From Coralliovum pocilloporae (GTDB lineage: Bacteria; Pseudomonadota; Alphaproteobacteria; Rhizobiales; Cohaesibacteraceae), in assembly GCF_030845175.1 (NCBI RefSeq), contig NZ_CP132542.1:1120001-1184000 (forward strand): a stretch of 64,000 bases of DNA. Direction: 5' to 3'. Under the pieces are notes generated by a model. It had not been told where the DNA came from. It searched no databases and worked only from the letters and a program-made list of their open reading frames with translations. Below, one piece after another: positions 56,381-64,000 of this stretch (the first letter of the stretch is position 1; each line of letters starts with the position of its first letter). Made by a program: the position numbers and the translations under genes.

Positions 56381-57965
56381 TCTTTCCTGTCGTTGTCATT
56401 GGCAGGTTTTGCAGAAAAACAATCTCTCTCGGATATTCATAGGCTGCCAGGCGTCGTTTGACGTGCTCCTGTATATCCTCAACAAGCGCCGTGCTTTCTT
56501 CAACGCCAGGCTTCAGAACGATGCAGGCCTTGACGATTTCCGTTCGCACAGGGTCCGGTTTGCCAACGACCGCCGCAAGTGCCACTGCCGGATGCGCAAT
56601 CAGGCAATCCTCGACTTCACCCGGGCCGATTCTATATCCGGCAGAGGTGATGACATCATCATCACGGCCGACGAAGTGGATATAGCCATCCTCATCCTCA
56701 AAACCCTGATCACCTGTCTGCATCCAGTCATCAACGAACTTGTCTTCTGTCGCATCAGGCCTGTTCCAGTATTCAAGGAACATCACAGGATCAGGACGGG
56801 CAACGGCGATCTGCCCCACCTCACCAGGCGAGCATCGCTGACCATCATCATCGATAATCGCCACCTGATGACCCGGGACAGCCTTGCCAATCGCCCCTGA
56901 CCGGCTGATCCCAAGCCCTGCCATTGACCCCAGAACAAGGTTGCACTCCGTCTGCCCATAAGCCTCATTAATCCGCAATCCGAGACCATTTTCAGACCAG
57001 TCATAGGTTTCCCGCCCGAGAGACTCCCCCGCTGACATCACACTGCGCAGACGAAGATCAAAATCGGCCCGCGGGTCAGGTATTGTCTTCAGGAGCTTCA
57101 GAGCGGTTGGCGGGATAAAGGCATTGCGCACGTTCTGTCTGGCCATCAGATCAAGAGCCGCCTCAGGGTCGAACTTCTCAAACTTGCGAGCCAGGACCGG
57201 CACACCAAAATAAAGCGACGGCAGAAGGGCATTCAGCAATCCCCCGGCCCAGGCCCAGTCAGCCGGTGTCCAGAACAAATCACCGTCATGGGGGAAGAAT
57301 TCATGCGCCATCTGAACACCGGGAAGATGGCCCCACAAAACACGGTGACCATGCAAAGCCCCTTTGGCAAGGCCAGTGGTACCGGACGTGTAGATCATCA
57401 GCGCCGGGCTGTCCGGCCCTGTGGCAACAGCTGTGAAATCATCCCGAGCCCTGGCACAGGCATCCTCGAAGGACACCGCTTCATCGTCCTGATCTCCCGT
57501 GAGCAGAACACAATCCAGATCAGGCAGCTCTGACCGGATCTCAGACAGTTTCTCAAGCCCTTCCCGATTGGTAATTACAAAGCGGGTACCAGAGTTCTGC
57601 AAGCGGTATGACAGAGCGTCCGGCCCAAACAGCAGCGCCAGGGGTACGGCCACACCGCCAGCCTTGTAGATGGCAATATGAGATGTGATGGTCTCAACAC
57701 TCTGGGGCAGGATAATCGCAGCCCGGTCTCCCGGCCGAAGGCCCAAACCTGTCAGCACATTGGCCAATCGGTTGGAGAGCCTCTTCAAGGTACCAAAAGA
57801 TGTGGTCGATGTGACGTTCGCATCATCACAGGAGATAATTGCCGGTCGATCCGGCTCTACATTCGCCCAGATATCGCAGACGGCCACCCCCATATTGCAA
57901 CGCTCAGGGATCAACCATGAGAACCCTGACACCAGAGAGTCATACGAAGACGCGCGGTCAAGCAT
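56355..57965 (-). CDS. Acyl-CoA synthetase (AMP-forming), AMP-binding family
   Basis: 536-aa ligase: ATP/AMP signature IYTSGTTGLAKGA (~195), NEAYGQTECNLVL, SYGQTE-type motif, DWMQTGDQGFEDEDGYIHFVGRDDDVITSAGYRIGPGEVE and the catalytic C-terminal Lys in MTTTGKIIRR. The sequence fits the medium-chain/acetyl-CoA synthetase-like branch (WTPADWAWAGGL). Exact substrate unknown. It begins three bases after the stop of the upstream mscS gene, so it is probably co-transcribed with it. Confidence 0.9.
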   Translation of the reverse strand: MLDRASSYDSLVSGFSWLIPERCNMGVAVCDIWANVEPDRPAIISCDDANVTSTTSFGTLKRLSNRLANVLTGLGLRPGDRAAIILPQSVETITSHIAIYKAGGVAVPLALLFGPDALSYRLQNSGTRFVITNREGLEKLSEIRSELPDLDCVLLTGDQDDEAVSFEDACARARDDFTAVATGPDSPALMIYTSGTTGLAKGALHGHRVLWGHLPGVQMAHEFFPHDGDLFWTPADWAWAGGLLNALLPSLYFGVPVLARKFEKFDPEAALDLMARQNVRNAFIPPTALKLLKTIPDPRADFDLRLRSVMSAGESLGRETYDWSENGLGLRINEAYGQTECNLVLGSMAGLGISRSGAIGKAVPGHQVAIIDDDGQRCSPGEVGQIAVARPDPVMFLEYWNRPDATEDKFVDDWMQTGDQGFEDEDGYIHFVGRDDDVITSAGYRIGPGEVEDCLIAHPAVALAAVVGKPDPVRTEIVKACIVLKPGVEESTALVEDIQEHVKRRLAAYEYPREIVFLQNLPMTTTGKIIRRLLRD

Positions 57966-57968
57966 TGG

Positions 57969-60497
57969 TCACCGCCCATCAGCATCCGGGCCTGTGGCGT
58001 CAGGCATATCACGCTGAGCTCTTTGCGGGCGCTTCGCGATTGAGGCTGCAGACTTGTCCGACTTTTTCCCGTCCGCAGGGTCAGCCTCTCCCTTGATCAG
58101 GGCTGCCAGCCGATCCACATCACGCAAGTGAATGTCACGCTGCGGGAATGGCATTTCGATGCCCTCTTCCCGGAACCGGTGCATGATATCAAAGCGCAGA
58201 TCACTGCTCACCACCATCACATAGCCGATATCTTCCAGGAAACACCGCAATTCGAAATCGAGAGAACTGACTCCGAACCCGATGAAATAGACCTGCGGCT
58301 CGGGGTAAGACAGGACCATGTCATGGGCTCTGGCACACTCAAACAGAATCTCGCGAACCTGATCCGGATCCGAGTCATAACTGACACCAACAGGCACGGT
58401 AATCCGGCCCATCGTATTGCCATGAACATAATTGGTAACCGTGCCTGAAATCAGATCAGAATTCGGCACAATCATCGACGCGCGGTCAAAGGTCTCAATC
58501 TCGGTTGCCCGAACGTTGATCCGCTTCACCGTCCCATGGGTGCCACCGACAACGATCCAGTCGCCCACCTTGATCGGACGCTCGGCCAGCAGAATAAGCC
58601 CGGACACGAAATTGTTGACGATACTCTGCAGACCGAAACCGATACCAACGGACAGGGCACCGGCAACAAGCGCGATATTGGAAAGATCAAGCCCCGCATG
58701 GGAAAAACCCACCATGACCGCGACAATGACACCGATATAGCCAAGCCCGGTCGTAATGGAATGCTGCAGTCCCACATCCATACGCGTTTTCGGCAGGAAC
58801 CGGTTCTGTAGCCAGCGCTGAATGCTCTTGGTTGCTACGAGAACAACAAGGAACAAGGCCACCGCTGTTGCAATAAGAGCAGGAGACAGGCGGATATTGC
58901 CGACCTCAAAGCCGCTGAGAACAGAGGTGAGAGACGCAAAGATCTCGTCTGATTCAAACCCCCAGGGAGCCGCCACCAGCATAAAGGCCAGCAACAGCAG
59001 AAGAAGCTTTGTAAAGCCACTCAGAACAACGGCGAGAAGCGCGGCGCGACTTTCCGACAGTCCTATGGTCCGGGTCAGAATCCGCCCGACCGGGGCATCA
59101 GACTGGAAACCGGTGCTGAACAGCTCTTCAGCCGCGCTGAGAAGCAGAACCAGAATGGACAGAATGATGCCGATACCAAAGATCTGTGTTGCAATGAACG
59201 AACCAAGCGGCACGTAACCGATAATCGTTGCTGCAATTGCGATAACAGACGCCATCCAGCCCAGCGGCAGCATCCAGCGCCACAAGACCGGCCCTCTGGT
59301 TTCACCGCCTGCATCCTTACCCTGAACCGCATCCTGCCTGCGCAGGTTGGCGATCATGGTCCGCGCCAGAAGGAAGGCAAGCGTAGGCATCAGAACCCCG
59401 TGCAGGGCAGACAGGGCGATCGTGAAGCGGAGCGGCAGGATCAGAACATCCCGCACTTCGGAAAGAACGATGAAAACACCCTGAACAATTGCCATCGAGA
59501 CGATGAGCCAGAACGCCTTGTGCGCATTCAGGCTGTCAATATCGACCAGCCGCCAGGCTGGCCGCAATGGAGCCAGAAAGGCACGCGCCAGTCCTTGGGT
59601 CATCGTAATCAGGACAATGGCCCCGGTCAGTGACTTCATCAGCCGTTCGATATGCCGTGGCATCAACTCCATGGAATTGAGTGTGAAAATGATCAGCCCG
59701 AGGCCAATCACAGGCACAATGGTGTTGATGAAGACTGTTCCGGCAGCTGCCATCCGCTTCTCGAACAGACTCCCGGGTTCCGCCCGGCTGCTTCTGCTGG
59801 CAAGCCGTACCAGAAAACGTCTGCCGAATGACGCGATAAGCAGTCCGGCAACAAGCACCAGGCCAATCAGCTGCGGCGCTGATTTCTGGGCATTCTCGAT
59901 CAGCGTGACCAGCCAGCCGGCCAGTGTATTGAACAGGCTGCCGATGGCATCCGGTGTCCGTTCAAGAACAAACCACCAAAGCTCGGGGTTGAGAGCACTT
60001 GTCTCACGGGTAAACAGGGCACGGGTGAACAGGTCCGTCCGCTTCTCGCTGACAATTGCCAGAAGCTGCTCGGTCCGCACTTCAATCACACTGGCCTGCT
60101 TACTGACCCCGTCAAAAACAGCCAGCTGTTCCTGCAGATCCTTGCGCTGGGCAATCACCGCATCCGATTCAGCCTGTTCCACGCCTTCATTATCAGATGG
60201 CTTCTCAGGTTCCAGCTCGGCAATTCGCGCGCGCAATTGCTCCTGCTGCGGAATCTGGGCTTCGCGAAGCGCCTTGGCATCAGAAGCAATCTTGAGAATC
60301 TGCTTCCGGGCAAGCTCAAGACCCGTGTCCCCAAGGTCCTCTGATGTGAGAGACATCTCGAACCGATCAAGCCGCCCCTGCCAGGCTTCCAGCGAAGAGA
60401 GATGCTCATCCGAGAACCCCGACAGACTGGTCAGAACCATACTTGCAAGGCCAATCAGAAGAGCCAGCAAACCGGCACGGTAGGAACGAACTGTCAT
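57969..60497 (-). CDS. MscS family mechanosensitive channel with DUF3772 domain
   Basis: 842-aa membrane protein. Signal/TM at the N-terminus (~8-27), a periplasmic DUF3772 helical domain (~30-190), then several helices and the MscS pore and beta domain (~600-790): ALSVGIGFGLQSIVNNFVSG, LLAERPIKVGDWIVVGGTHG, RATEIETFDRASMIVPNSDL. A cytoplasmic Arg/Lys-rich tail ends the protein. It opens under membrane tension. The ATG at 60497 is used because the signal segment follows it directly. About 174 bases separate it from the soeC-like gene. Confidence 0.9.
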   Translation of the reverse strand: MTVRSYRAGLLALLIGLASMVLTSLSGFSDEHLSSLEAWQGRLDRFEMSLTSEDLGDTGLELARKQILKIASDAKALREAQIPQQEQLRARIAELEPEKPSDNEGVEQAESDAVIAQRKDLQEQLAVFDGVSKQASVIEVRTEQLLAIVSEKRTDLFTRALFTRETSALNPELWWFVLERTPDAIGSLFNTLAGWLVTLIENAQKSAPQLIGLVLVAGLLIASFGRRFLVRLASRSSRAEPGSLFEKRMAAAGTVFINTIVPVIGLGLIIFTLNSMELMPRHIERLMKSLTGAIVLITMTQGLARAFLAPLRPAWRLVDIDSLNAHKAFWLIVSMAIVQGVFIVLSEVRDVLILPLRFTIALSALHGVLMPTLAFLLARTMIANLRRQDAVQGKDAGGETRGPVLWRWMLPLGWMASVIAIAATIIGYVPLGSFIATQIFGIGIILSILVLLLSAAEELFSTGFQSDAPVGRILTRTIGLSESRAALLAVVLSGFTKLLLLLLAFMLVAAPWGFESDEIFASLTSVLSGFEVGNIRLSPALIATAVALFLVVLVATKSIQRWLQNRFLPKTRMDVGLQHSITTGLGYIGVIVAVMVGFSHAGLDLSNIALVAGALSVGIGFGLQSIVNNFVSGLILLAERPIKVGDWIVVGGTHGTVKRINVRATEIETFDRASMIVPNSDLISGTVTNYVHGNTMGRITVPVGVSYDSDPDQVREILFECARAHDMVLSYPEPQVYFIGFGVSSLDFELRCFLEDIGYVMVVSSDLRFDIMHRFREEGIEMPFPQRDIHLRDVDRLAALIKGEADPADGKKSDKSAASIAKRPQRAQRDMPDATGPDADGR

Positions 60498-60671
60498 GGT
60501 CAAAAGCGATCCCCAGACCTGGCGGGCACAAACATGGAAACCCCGATGCAAAACACCGCCCGGCACAATATTGAACTATCCTGTTTCATACAGAAAAGGC
60601 AGCGTGTTGAACACCCTGCCCTATGTTTGCTGTATGGAAAACCCGTCAAGAGGCCAAGCCGGGATCGAAAC

Positions 60672-61613
60672 TCATTGTTCAAGTCCGTTTTCAAGCGACT
60701 GGCCGTAATAAAGACTGACCGTGTGCCTGGCTTCCGCAAAGAACAACCAGCGCTCCACGAATGTGCCTGCAAGATAGCTGAGAACCGCAAGTGTCAGGAT
60801 CAAGGCAGCCGCAATCCCGCTCACTGCATAACTTGCCACCAGAAGAACCGCAGGCGCACCAAGACCGAGGATCCAGGTAATCCGCCGCAGGGCAAGCGCA
60901 TGCTTTCTGGCAACAACATAACCCATTTCCCGATTGAGGTAGTTGTCCGTCATATGCGGTTTGTCGAGAAGACGGACAGGGCCGAAGCGGCCAAGCCCCG
61001 TTGCCGTTTCAATACTGGCCGGAGCCCGGTCCGTATCTGCCCGGCGCCACCAGAACCCTTTGATCACCCAGGTGAAAACGAGGATTGCCAGTGCAAGCCC
61101 GGCATCTCCCTTAACGGAATGCCCGGAAAAGGACCCTATCGCCACAGCACCCAGATACCCGCCCGTTAAGGAAAACAGCGCATAGGTTACACAGGTCAGA
61201 GGCGTTGCCCAGTGATGGACCGTCTTCAGCTGGGCATAGATCATCGACGTGCAATAGACAGTCGTAATAGACAGGAGCGACGCCACAACAGCGAGAATAT
61301 GCCAGTTCTCTCCGAGAATAATCGCACCAAATGCCGCAAGCCCCATTGGAATGAAGCCGATAACGGCGGCAACACCTTCACGCGATAGCCAGCTTGACCG
61401 CCATTGCGAAAAGGCCAGAACAGCACGCTCCGGATGTCCCAGATGCAGGGTGGACGACAGAAGCCCGCCACCGATTGTCGCAAGAGCAATCACATAGCCG
61501 ATTTTCCCGGCAAGAGTTGTCGGATCAATGAGGGCAAAGCCATACATGACAATCAGGCCGTAGCCGAACCCGGTCAGTGTGGTGAAGAAAATGACGGAAT
61601 AAGCGGGATGCAT
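60672..61613 (-). CDS. soeC: SoeC-like membrane anchor (DmsC/NrfD family)
   Basis: 313-aa integral membrane subunit with about eight helices, matching the DmsC family: MHPAYSVIFFTTLTGFGYGL, LLSSTLHLGHPERAVLAFSQWRSSWLSREG and GALGWHW-like LAVVASLLSITTVYCTSMIYAQLKTVHHW. It anchors the molybdoenzyme and connects it to quinone. The conserved His/Glu in HLGHPE and SREG may contact quinone. It begins four bases after the soeB-like stop. Confidence 0.85.
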   Translation of the reverse strand: MHPAYSVIFFTTLTGFGYGLIVMYGFALIDPTTLAGKIGYVIALATIGGGLLSSTLHLGHPERAVLAFSQWRSSWLSREGVAAVIGFIPMGLAAFGAIILGENWHILAVVASLLSITTVYCTSMIYAQLKTVHHWATPLTCVTYALFSLTGGYLGAVAIGSFSGHSVKGDAGLALAILVFTWVIKGFWWRRADTDRAPASIETATGLGRFGPVRLLDKPHMTDNYLNREMGYVVARKHALALRRITWILGLGAPAVLLVASYAVSGIAAALILTLAVLSYLAGTFVERWLFFAEARHTVSLYYGQSLENGLEQ

Positions 61614-61617
61614 GGTC

Positions 61618-62367
61618 TTACTTCATCGCCTCCAGCGCCTTGTCGATCCATTTCAGGAAACCGCCCAGCTGGGCATCCGGTTCCGCCTCATTGCCTTTAG
61701 AGGTTTCGCCCTCTCCACAGCCCGCATTGCGGACCCGAGGTGGCAGATATTTGTTGACCGGACGGGTGCCCATTTCAGGCATCAGGTCCATTCCACCACG
61801 TTCCTGGACCATGCGGCTCACATCAGACGTCGGGTCCCCCAGATCACCAAAGTGACGGGCATTCGCCGGGCAGGTCCGGACACAGGCTGGAGTCCGGTCT
61901 TCCTCCGGCAGATTTTCGTTATAAATCCGGTCAACACACAGCGTGCATTTCTTCATGACATTTTCTGCCGGATCCATCTCGCGTGCGCCATAAGGACAAC
62001 TCCAGGCGCAGAGACCGCAGCCAATGCAACGGTCTTCATTGACCAGAACAATTCCATCTTCCGCTCGCTTGTAGGACGCCCCGGTCGGGCAAACCGGTAC
62101 ACAGGGCGCATCCTCACAATGCAGACAGGATTTTGGAAAATGGACAACCCGAGCATTCTGACCGGTCCCCGCCTCATAGGTATGAACCCGGTTCAAGAAT
62201 GAGCCTGAGACATCCTTGCCATAGGCATTCTCATCAGCAAGCGAGGAGCCATAGCCACCTGTATTCCACTCCTTGCAGTTGATCACACAGGCGTGGCAGC
62301 CGACACAGACGTCCAGGTCAATCACGAGGCCCAGTTTTTTATCGGTTCTGTCTGGAAGCGATGTCAT
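61618..62367 (-). CDS. soeB: SoeB-like iron-sulfur subunit (four [4Fe-4S])
   Basis: 249-aa ferredoxin-type electron-transfer subunit. Cys motifs are CVGCHACVINCK, CLHCEDAPCVPVCP, CIGCGLCAWSCP and CTLC...CVRTCP, for four [4Fe-4S] clusters. The start MTSLPDRTDKKLGLVIDLD and DLGDPTSDVSR strongly recall SoeB of sulfite-oxidising roseobacters. The ATG at 62367 overlaps the soeA stop by four bases (ATGA), confirming the start; an upstream in-frame start would run deeper into soeA. No Tat signal, so it is cytoplasmic. Confidence 0.85.
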   Translation of the reverse strand: MTSLPDRTDKKLGLVIDLDVCVGCHACVINCKEWNTGGYGSSLADENAYGKDVSGSFLNRVHTYEAGTGQNARVVHFPKSCLHCEDAPCVPVCPTGASYKRAEDGIVLVNEDRCIGCGLCAWSCPYGAREMDPAENVMKKCTLCVDRIYNENLPEEDRTPACVRTCPANARHFGDLGDPTSDVSRMVQERGGMDLMPEMGTRPVNKYLPPRVRNAGCGEGETSKGNEAEPDAQLGGFLKWIDKALEAMK

Positions 62368-64000
62368 GACGCCCCCCCGCTTTTGCCATTCGACCATTGC
62401 TGTCCATATCGGACAGTTTCCGGCGCTGCAGGAATACCCGCCGGTGTCTGCTGCCCGCCAGCATGAGGCTGGCTCAGCTCATCCGGCGGCGGATCTGTTT
62501 TCTCAATCCGGACACGCAGGTCAAACCAGGCAGCCTGCCCCGTTATCGGATCTGAATTCGACCAGCGCAGACCGTCACCACGGGGCGGCAAAAGCTCATG
62601 GATCAGATGATTCAGTAGAAATCCGCGTGTGGCCTCAGGTGCATCCGGCGAGAGCGCCCAGGCACCGGAGCGCTTGCCAATGGCATTCCAGGTCCAGATT
62701 GTGGAACTGTTCAGCGCCTCCATACGGGCAATGGGAACCGTGATCTCACCGTGATGGGATGTCACCTTGGCCCAGTCGCCTGTCTCAAGCCCGTGCTCAT
62801 CACATAAGGCTGCCGGCACATAAAGCGGGTTTGATGTGTGGATCTGCCTGAGCCAGGCATTCTGCGATCCCCAGGAATGATACATGGCCATGGGCCGCTG
62901 GGTAAGCGCATGGATGGGGAATGCGTCCTCATCAACCAGCGCTTCCTCAAATGGCTGATACCAGCATGGCAGCGGATTAAACGCCTGGTGAACCCTGTCT
63001 TTCAGATAATCCGGCGGCACCCGGTCGCCGTGCCCTTCGGCAGCCAGTCTGAATTTCTGCGCCACCTCCAGATAGAGATTGAACTGGTATGGCATGGGGT
63101 CATCATAGAAGCCCATCTCAACCGCCCAGTTCTGATACTCCATATTGAACGGCTTGAAATACTGCGCGTCTTCAGGAATGTGGTTGATCCAGAACCCGCC
63201 ATTCTCGATATAGGCCTTGAGCTGGTCAGGATTGACAGCGCCACGCCCGGCCTTGTCGCCATCCTTGCCTCTGAAACCTGCGAGAGGTCCGACACCCGGC
63301 TTTCGCTCGTGATTGACCATGTAGTCAGCATAATCCTGATATTTCGCTGACCCATCCTCATGAACAAAGCCCGGAAGGCCGAGGCGATTGGCAAGCTGAA
63401 CCAGAACAGTCTGGAAACCGCGCACATCACGATCCGGCTCAACAACCGGCCAGCGGATGGAGTCAGCTGCAGCATCCGGTTCGCAGATTGGCCGGTCCAG
63501 CAGCGAAATACAGTCATGACGCTCCAGATAGGTGGTGTCCGGAAGGACAAGATCCGCATAAGCCACCATCTCGGATGAATAAGCGTCCGAATAGATCAGC
63601 TTGGGGATCACATAGTCACCCGTCTCCGGGTCCTTGGCCTCCAGCATCTCCATCACACCACGGGAGTTCATCGACGAGTTCCACGACATGTTGGCCATGT
63701 ACATGAACAGGACATCAATGCCATAGGGCTCACGCGCATAGGCGTTGGAAATCACCATATGCATCAGCCCGTGAACGGAAAGCGGGTTTTCCCAGCTGAA
63801 CGCCTTGTCAATCCGTTGTGGTGAGCCATCCTCATTGACCGCCAGGTCTTCCGGGCCACGCGGGTACCCCAGATGTGGCCCAGCCAGCGGAGAACTGCAG
63901 TGGAATTCCGCATGCGGCCTGGGATGTGCTTCCCAGGGCTTGGGATAAGGCGGTTTAAAGCGGAATCCGCCCGGGCATTCCACAGATCCGAGAATGATCT
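62364..64000 (-). CDS. soeA: SoeA-like molybdopterin catalytic subunit, C-terminal part
   Basis: The frame continues through the right edge, so only about 545 C-terminal residues are seen; the iron-sulfur-binding N-terminus and first Mo-bis-MGD domains are missing. The fragment shows the DMSO-reductase-type fold: MYMANMSWNSSMNSRGVMEML, VAYADLVLPDTTYLERHDCISL and NLYLEVAQKFRLAAEG, and a C-terminal dinucleotide-binding barrel (RPMAMYHSWGSQNAWLRQI, LCDEHGLETGDWAKV). With SoeB/C-like partners, membrane-bound cytoplasmic sulfite dehydrogenase (quinone) is the best call. Polysulfide/thiosulfate or DMSO reductases cannot be fully excluded. Confidence 0.78.
   Translation of the reverse strand, partial: IILGSVECPGGFRFKPPYPKPWEAHPRPHAEFHCSSPLAGPHLGYPRGPEDLAVNEDGSPQRIDKAFSWENPLSVHGLMHMVISNAYAREPYGIDVLFMYMANMSWNSSMNSRGVMEMLEAKDPETGDYVIPKLIYSDAYSSEMVAYADLVLPDTTYLERHDCISLLDRPICEPDAAADSIRWPVVEPDRDVRGFQTVLVQLANRLGLPGFVHEDGSAKYQDYADYMVNHERKPGVGPLAGFRGKDGDKAGRGAVNPDQLKAYIENGGFWINHIPEDAQYFKPFNMEYQNWAVEMGFYDDPMPYQFNLYLEVAQKFRLAAEGHGDRVPPDYLKDRVHQAFNPLPCWYQPFEEALVDEDAFPIHALTQRPMAMYHSWGSQNAWLRQIHTSNPLYVPAALCDEHGLETGDWAKVTSHHGEITVPIARMEALNSSTIWTWNAIGKRSGAWALSPDAPEATRGFLLNHLIHELLPPRGDGLRWSNSDPITGQAAWFDLRVRIEKTDPPPDELSQPHAGGQQTPAGIPAAPETVRYGQQWSNGKSGGAS

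Overview
The window is a 64 kb chromosomal segment of an alphaproteobacterium, most likely a member of the Hyphomicrobiales (Rhizobiales). The evidence is gene order: lysC-ptsP-prfA-prmC-DUF4167-clpB, ubiG next to DUF1178/nitrilase/grxC/comF, secA divergent from a parvulin and argJ, small protein-xerD next to accA and divergent from aroK-aroB-corC, bolA/DnaJ/cobS/cobT and rpmB/DUF3108 are all arrangements I know from rhizobial relatives. This is recognition from memory, not a database search. A SoeABC-type sulfite dehydrogenase hints at a marine relative, but that is only an inference. Coding density is high and almost every gene belongs to a known housekeeping family.

Layout. 1-3.3 kb: end of an M23 peptidase facing clpB. 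3.3-10 kb: leftward DUF4167, prmC-prfA (overlapping), ptsP and lysC. 10-14.4 kb: ubiG, DUF1178-nitrilase, grxC, comF and an NDUFAF5-like methyltransferase. 14.4-19.7 kb: a 56-aa Flp pilin, an SLC13/RCK transporter, a 41-aa membrane peptide and secA. 19.9-24.3 kb: parvulin, argJ, GNAT and mutT, facing an L,D-transpeptidase lipoprotein. 24.4-30.1 kb: accA, xerD and a 47-aa membrane protein divergent from aroK-aroB-corC, then bolA. 30.2-36.4 kb: DnaJ-like protein, cobS-cobT, an esterase-like exported protein, rpmB and DUF3108. 36.4-38.1 kb: an 855-bp IS5/IS427 element and a gene-poor AT-rich stretch. 38.1-42.8 kb: SUV3-like helicase, S4 protein, fdxA and carD. 43-50.4 kb: M48 lipoprotein, SNase-like protein, tRNA-Arg(CCU), M20 hydrolase-TauE, D,D-carboxypeptidase-CobW and tusA. 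50.4-58 kb: FATP-type acyl-CoA synthetase-DUF924, a chemoreceptor, a CelD/BioF2-like acyltransferase and a second acyl-CoA synthetase. 58-64 kb: DUF3772-MscS channel and the soeABC-like operon, with soeA cut by the window edge.

Functional groupings visible here are translation termination (prmC modifies the prfA product), shikimate synthesis (aroK-aroB), aerobic cobalt insertion (cobS-cobT; cobN is not in the window), envelope maintenance (secA, parvulin, M48, L,D-transpeptidase, D,D-carboxypeptidase), acyl-CoA chemistry, and sulfur/metal handling (soeABC, tusA, CobW).

I found no CRISPR array, phage module, toxin-antitoxin pair, secondary-metabolite cluster or clearly new system. The features most worth a second look are small-scale: an IS landing exactly on a stop codon and separating a gene from its terminator-like hairpin; the anonymous AT-rich stretch beside it with a perfect 12-bp inverted repeat; a cluster of TAGAGC palindromic repeats whose first unit supplies the carD stop codon; three very short genes; a tRNA gene one base from the stop codon of an opposing gene; and a methyltransferase with an eroded SAM motif.
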